From assembly GCF_000719555.1 (NCBI RefSeq), contig NZ_JOGX01000017.1:40597-104596 (forward strand): a DNA stretch of 64,000 nucleotides, given 5' to 3'. The notes below the pieces were generated by a model. The model did not search any database. It worked only from the letters and a program-made list of their open reading frames with translations, and had not been told where the DNA came from. Each line of letters begins with the position of its first letter. Position 1 is the first letter of the stretch. Below are positions 60,994-64,000 of the stretch, piece by piece. This DNA is from Streptomyces sp. NRRL F-5727 (lineage in GTDB: Bacteria > Actinomycetota > Actinomycetes > Streptomycetales > Streptomycetaceae). Both the position numbers and the translations under genes were made by a program.

Positions 60994-62286
60994 ATGAACT
61001 CCTCAGGTCACGCGGCCAGCGACGTCCGCGACGACACCCCGGGGCTGCGCCTGCACCCGTTCCGGGGCATCCGGTACGTCCCCGATCGGGTCGGCAGCCT
61101 CGCGGCCGTCACGTCCCCGCCCTATGACGTCGTCGTACGACCTGACGGACTGCTGCACCTGGAGTCGGCGGACCCGCACAACATCGTCCGGCTGATCCTC
61201 CCGCAGGCGGTCACGGCCGGCACCCGCCACCGCAAGGCCGCGGTGACGATGGACCGCTGGCTGGCCGACGGCGTCCTCGCCCCCGACCCGACCCCCGCGC
61301 TGTACGTGTACGAGCAGCGCGGCGACGGCATCCTCCAGCGCGGCATCATCGGTGCCCTGGAACTCACCACGCCCGACGAGGGCGTCGTCCTCCCGCACGA
61401 GGACGTCATGCCGCACGTGGTCGAGGACCGCGCCGCCCTGATGCGCACGACGGCCGCCAATCTGGAGCCGCTGCTCCTGACGTATCCGGGCACCGGCGAC
61501 GGCGCGGACGAGGTCGTGGAGCGCACGATCCTGCGCGAGCCGCTGCTCGCGACGACGACCGAGGACGGTTTCCACCACCGCCTGTGGGCGGTCACGGATC
61601 CGGCCGAGCAGGCGGCGGTCACCACCGAACTCGCCCGCCACCAGGCACTGATCGCCGACGGGCACCACCGCTGGGCGACCTATCTGCGGCTCCGCGACGA
61701 GCGTCCTTCGCCGGGCCCCTGGAACCAGGGCCTCGTCCTGCTCATCGACACGGTCCGCTATCCGCTGCGGGTCCGCGCGATCCACCGTCTGCTGAGCCGG
61801 CTGCCGGTGGCGGACGCCCTGGAGGCCGTCGGCGACTCCTTCCGGGTCCGCCGCGTCGAGCGCCCCCTGCCGGAGGCCCTGGAGGCCCTGGCCGAGGCCG
61901 CGGCGGAGGGCAACGCCTTCCTCCTGGCCGGCGACGGCGCCTTCCACCTCCTGGACCGCCCGGACCCGGCGCTGCTGGCCCGCACGGTCCGCTCCGACCG
62001 CCCGGAGGCGTGGCGGACGCTGGACGCGACGGTCCTGCACGCCACGCTCCTGGAGCACGTCTGGCGCGTCCCGGACGCCCCCGAGGACATCGCCTACATC
62101 CACGACACGGCGGCGGCCGTCGACCAGGCCGAGCGCCGGGGCGGCACGGCGGTCCTGATGCACCCGGTCCGTGAGGAGGTCGTCCGCGACCTGGCCCGCC
62201 AGGGCGTCACGATGCCCCGCAAGTCGACCTCGTTCGGCCCGAAGCCGGCGACGGGCCTGGTCCTCCGCAGCCTCGCCCTGGACTGA
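60994..62286 (+). CDS. DUF1015 family protein
   Basis: A 430-aa soluble protein. LRLHPFRGIRYVPDRVGSLAAVTSPPYDVV is the family start. ALIADGHHRWATYLRLRDE holds the conserved DGHHR motif and MPRKSTSFGPKPATGLVLRSL the conserved C-terminus (PxKSTxFxPKxxTGL). DUF1015 proteins are sometimes linked to serine/ATP-dependent kinase-like activity, but function is not settled. TACGAT lies 6 nt before the ATG with no SD, pointing to a leaderless mRNA. It ends at a strong hairpin. Confidence 0.92.
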   Translation: MNSSGHAASDVRDDTPGLRLHPFRGIRYVPDRVGSLAAVTSPPYDVVVRPDGLLHLESADPHNIVRLILPQAVTAGTRHRKAAVTMDRWLADGVLAPDPTPALYVYEQRGDGILQRGIIGALELTTPDEGVVLPHEDVMPHVVEDRAALMRTTAANLEPLLLTYPGTGDGADEVVERTILREPLLATTTEDGFHHRLWAVTDPAEQAAVTTELARHQALIADGHHRWATYLRLRDERPSPGPWNQGLVLLIDTVRYPLRVRAIHRLLSRLPVADALEAVGDSFRVRRVERPLPEALEALAEAAAEGNAFLLAGDGAFHLLDRPDPALLARTVRSDRPEAWRTLDATVLHATLLEHVWRVPDAPEDIAYIHDTAAAVDQAERRGGTAVLMHPVREEVVRDLARQGVTMPRKSTSFGPKPATGLVLRSLALD

Positions 62287-62307
62287 CCGACGAGCACGTA
62301 CGGACGC

Positions 62308-62342
62308 CGAAGGGGCGGCACCCACCGGGTGCCGCCCCTTCG
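62308..62342. terminator. Hairpin between convergent DUF1015 and TPR genes
   Basis: CGAAGGGGCGGCACCC (62308-62323) pairs with 62327-62342 around a 3-nt loop, a 16-bp stem. It lies between two converging genes and likely serves both. Confidence 0.85.
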
Positions 62343-62357
62343 TCACGTCAGAGGGTC

Positions 62358-63766
62358 TCAGCCCTCGTCGTTCTCGTCGTCCACGTCGTCGGCGTCGAGG
62401 TCCGCGTCCGTCTCGATGTCGTTGTCGTTGTCGTCGTCCTCGTCGCCGGCGTCGTCGGCCTCGGCCTCCGACTCGTCGTCGAAGGCGTCGACGAACTCGA
62501 CCCCGTCCAGCTCGGCGAGCCGGTCGGAGGCGTCCGTGGCGCCGTCCTTGTCGGCCTCCAGGGCCTTGGCGAACCACTCACGCGCCTCCTGCTCCCGCCC
62601 GGCGGCGAGCAGGGCGTCGGCGTAGGCGTACCGCAGCCGCGCGGTCCACGGGTGGTTGGCGCTGGACGCCAGCTCGGGGCTCTGCAGGGTCACGATGGCG
62701 GCCTCCAGCTGCCCCATGTCCCGGCGGGCGCCGGCGGCGACGAGCCGCATCTCGACCTGCCCGGCCTTGTCGAGCTTCTGCACCTCGGGCTCGCCGGCCA
62801 TGGCCAGCGCCCGCTCGGGCCGGCCGAGGCCGCGCTCGCAGTCGGCCATCACGGGCCACAGGTCCACGCCACCGCTCATCCGCCGCGCGGCCCGGAACTC
62901 GGCCAGCGCCTCGGAGTACTTCTGGTTGGCGTACGCGGCGAAGCCGGCGGCCTCGCGGACGGCGGCGACGCGCGAGGCGAGCCGCAGCGCGACCCGGGAG
63001 TAGCCGTACGCCTTCTCCGGGTCCTCGTCGATCAGCTGCGCGACCATGACGAGGTTGCGGGCGACGTCGTCGGCGAGCCCCTTGGGCAGGCTCATGAGCT
63101 CCTGGCGCACATCGGCGTCGATCTCCTCGCCGGTGACCTCCGGCGGGATCGGCAGGCGCTTGATCGGCGCGCGGTCGCTCCGCTCACCCCGGTCGTCCCG
63201 GCGCCCGTAACCACCCCGGTCGTCACGCCCCCGGTACCCACCACGGTCGCCACCCCGGTCGTCCCGACCCCGGTAGCCCCCACCACGGCTGTCGTCACGG
63301 CGGAACCCACCGCCGCGCTGGTCGCCGCCACGGTCGTCACGACCCCGGTAGCCACCGCCACCGCCACGGTTGTCGTCCCGGCGGAAGCCGCCACCGCGCT
63401 GGTCGTCACGACCCGCCACCGCGCTGGTCGCCGCCACGGTCGTCACGACCCCGGTAGCCACCGCCACCGCCACGGTTGTCGTCCCGGCGGAAGCCGCCAC
63501 CGCGCTGGTCGTCACGACGGAAACCGCCGCCGCGCTGGTCGCCGCCACGGTCGTCACGACCCCGGTAGCCACCACCACCGCCACGGTTGTCGTCACGACG
63601 GAAGGTTGTCGTCGCGACGGAAGCCGCCCCCACCACGGTTGTCACCACGGCTGTCACCACGGCTGTCGTCACGGCGCGGCCCACGGAAGCCGCCCCGGTC
63701 GCCACCGGCACCGTCCCTGCGACGCGGCTCGCGCTCCGGACGGTCGTCGGGAGAGTTGGTGGACAT
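62358..63766 (-). pseudogene. TPR protein with RGG-type repeats, frameshifted twice in the repeats
   Basis: A perfect AGGAG site precedes an ATG at 63766. The start frame encodes MSTNSPDDRPEREPRRRDGA and an Arg/Gly/Asp repeat region but stops at 63593. Two frame changes are visible. A 19-bp unit is duplicated at 63585-63603/63604-63622 (one mismatch). At about 63411 five bases (GGAAA-type) are missing relative to the parallel copy near 63520. The third frame then runs to 62358 and encodes APIKRLPIPPEVTGEEIDADVRQELMSLPKGLADDVARNLVMV, TPR-like helices and a very acidic C-terminus. The function resembles an RNA-associated scaffold, but none is known. Assembly error in repeats is a real alternative to mutation. 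Confidence 0.7.
63145..63640. repeat. Degenerate RGG/RDD-coding repeat tract
   Basis: Units encoding GGYRGRDDRGGDQRGGGFRRDDNR recur on the minus strand within the TPR gene. They differ by a few bases and by one 19-bp duplication and one 5-bp loss. Such GC-rich tandem repeats are hot spots for slippage and misassembly. Confidence 0.75.
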
Positions 63767-63853
63767 CGGCGTGACTCCTGTCTTCGGGTACTGCAGTCAT
63801 TCTCGCGCAGCCGGCACCCGGCCGCGCCTCGGAAAAGTCAAGCAAAAAACAAA

Positions 63854-63895
63854 AGGACCCCTGGTCCCAGCGTGAACGCTGGGACCAGGGGTCCT
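63854..63895 (-). terminator. Rho-independent terminator of the rrn operon
   Basis: A 19-bp stem (63854-63872 with 63877-63895, loop TGAA) is followed on the minus strand by TTTTGTTTTTTGC (63853-63841), a classical T-tract. It lies just downstream of the 5S rRNA 3' end. Confidence 0.95.
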
Positions 63896-63903
63896 GAAGA
63901 TTT

Positions 63904-64000
63904 GTTCGGCGGCGTCCTACTCTCCCACAGGGTCCCCCCTGCAGTACCATCGGCGCTGAAAGGCTTAGCTTCCGGGTTCGGAATGTAACCGGGCGTTTCC
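63904..64000 (-). rRNA. rrf: 5S ribosomal RNA, 5' end outside the window
   Basis: On the minus strand the sequence reads GAAACGCCCGGTTACATTCC, then CCGAACCCGGAAGC, TTTCAGCGCCGATGGTACTG, GGGAGAGTAGGACGCCGCCG. These are the conserved loop and helix segments of actinobacterial 5S rRNA. About 97 nt of an expected 119-120 are present; the first about 22 nt lie beyond position 64000. The rRNA operon therefore continues to the right, transcribed leftward, and ends at the terminator at 63854-63895. Confidence 0.97.

Noticed and set aside
63145..63640. Repeat tract as a phase-variable switch
   Set aside because: Slippage control needs evidence of both states. Misassembly of GC-rich repeats explains the shifts as well, so it is reported only as a broken gene.

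Overview
The window is high-GC actinobacterial DNA and is almost certainly a Streptomyces chromosome. GC is very high, GTG and TTG starts are common, genes overlap through ATGA, GTGA or TTGA, and TAnnnT -10 boxes sit 6-8 nt before several start codons. The core gene order also fits: der-plsC-cmk-tyrA, rluB-scpB-scpA-parA, ald, pyrG, recN-nadK-tlyA, then the end of an rrn operon. From memory this resembles the S. coelicolor SCO1749 to SCO179x region, with accessory genes interleaved.

Layout. 1-4.8 kb is a divergent amino-acid ABC transporter locus: two permeases and an FAD/NAD-binding protein on the minus strand, a GNAT acetyltransferase and a lipoprotein binding protein on the plus strand. 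The plus-strand leader encodes a 22-codon peptide of the RxHxDLxRVxSxxC type, which suggests cysteine-responsive attenuation. 4.9-9 kb holds a DUF5685-type protein with an extreme cysteine-rich tail, a SepF-like division protein and a 14-TM MFS exporter. 9-20 kb is accessory: a PAP2-like protein, a small I78-type inhibitor, an orphan cytochrome oxidase subunit I, a glycosyltransferase, and a branched-chain-type ABC system in which LivH, LivM and LivG are fused into one polypeptide. An Rpf-LysM muralytic enzyme and two hypotheticals follow. 21.6-25.7 kb is core (der, plsC, cmk, tyrA).

25.8-31.7 kb contains small conserved genes (DUF937, DUF952, Rieske) and then the most unusual block. It has two convergent paralogous polymerase-beta-fold nucleotidyltransferases, an ADP-ribosylglycohydrolase, an NrtR-type Nudix regulator, a NadR-like NMN adenylyltransferase/P-loop protein and a coupled mini-ORF. 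A good promoter upstream carries an inverted repeat at the start site. The block looks like an NAD/ADP-ribose module, possibly linked to nucleic-acid or NAD stress.

31.7-42.4 kb is core chromosome biology: RluB, ScpB, ScpA, a ribbon-helix-helix-like protein, ParA, alanine dehydrogenase, a TPR/NTPase, a Nudix hydrolase and CTP synthase. 42.9-51.2 kb has a GH15 enzyme, a BBE-type flavin oxidase, and an amine module (flavin monoamine oxidase, APC permease, divergent PucR regulator). 51.2-56.8 kb has a glycosyltransferase, 28-bp tandem repeats, RecN, NAD kinase, TlyA, a small protein and an SCP2-domain protein. 56.8-59.8 kb is an iron-box-controlled FecCD/FecE importer without a binding protein. 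59.8-64 kb has a HAD phosphatase, a DUF1015 protein, a frameshifted RGG-repeat/TPR gene, the rrn terminator and the 3' part of a minus-strand 5S rRNA.

Starts were chosen from visible Shine-Dalgarno sequences, stop/start overlaps or leaderless -10 boxes. No database search was possible, so family names rest on recognised motifs.
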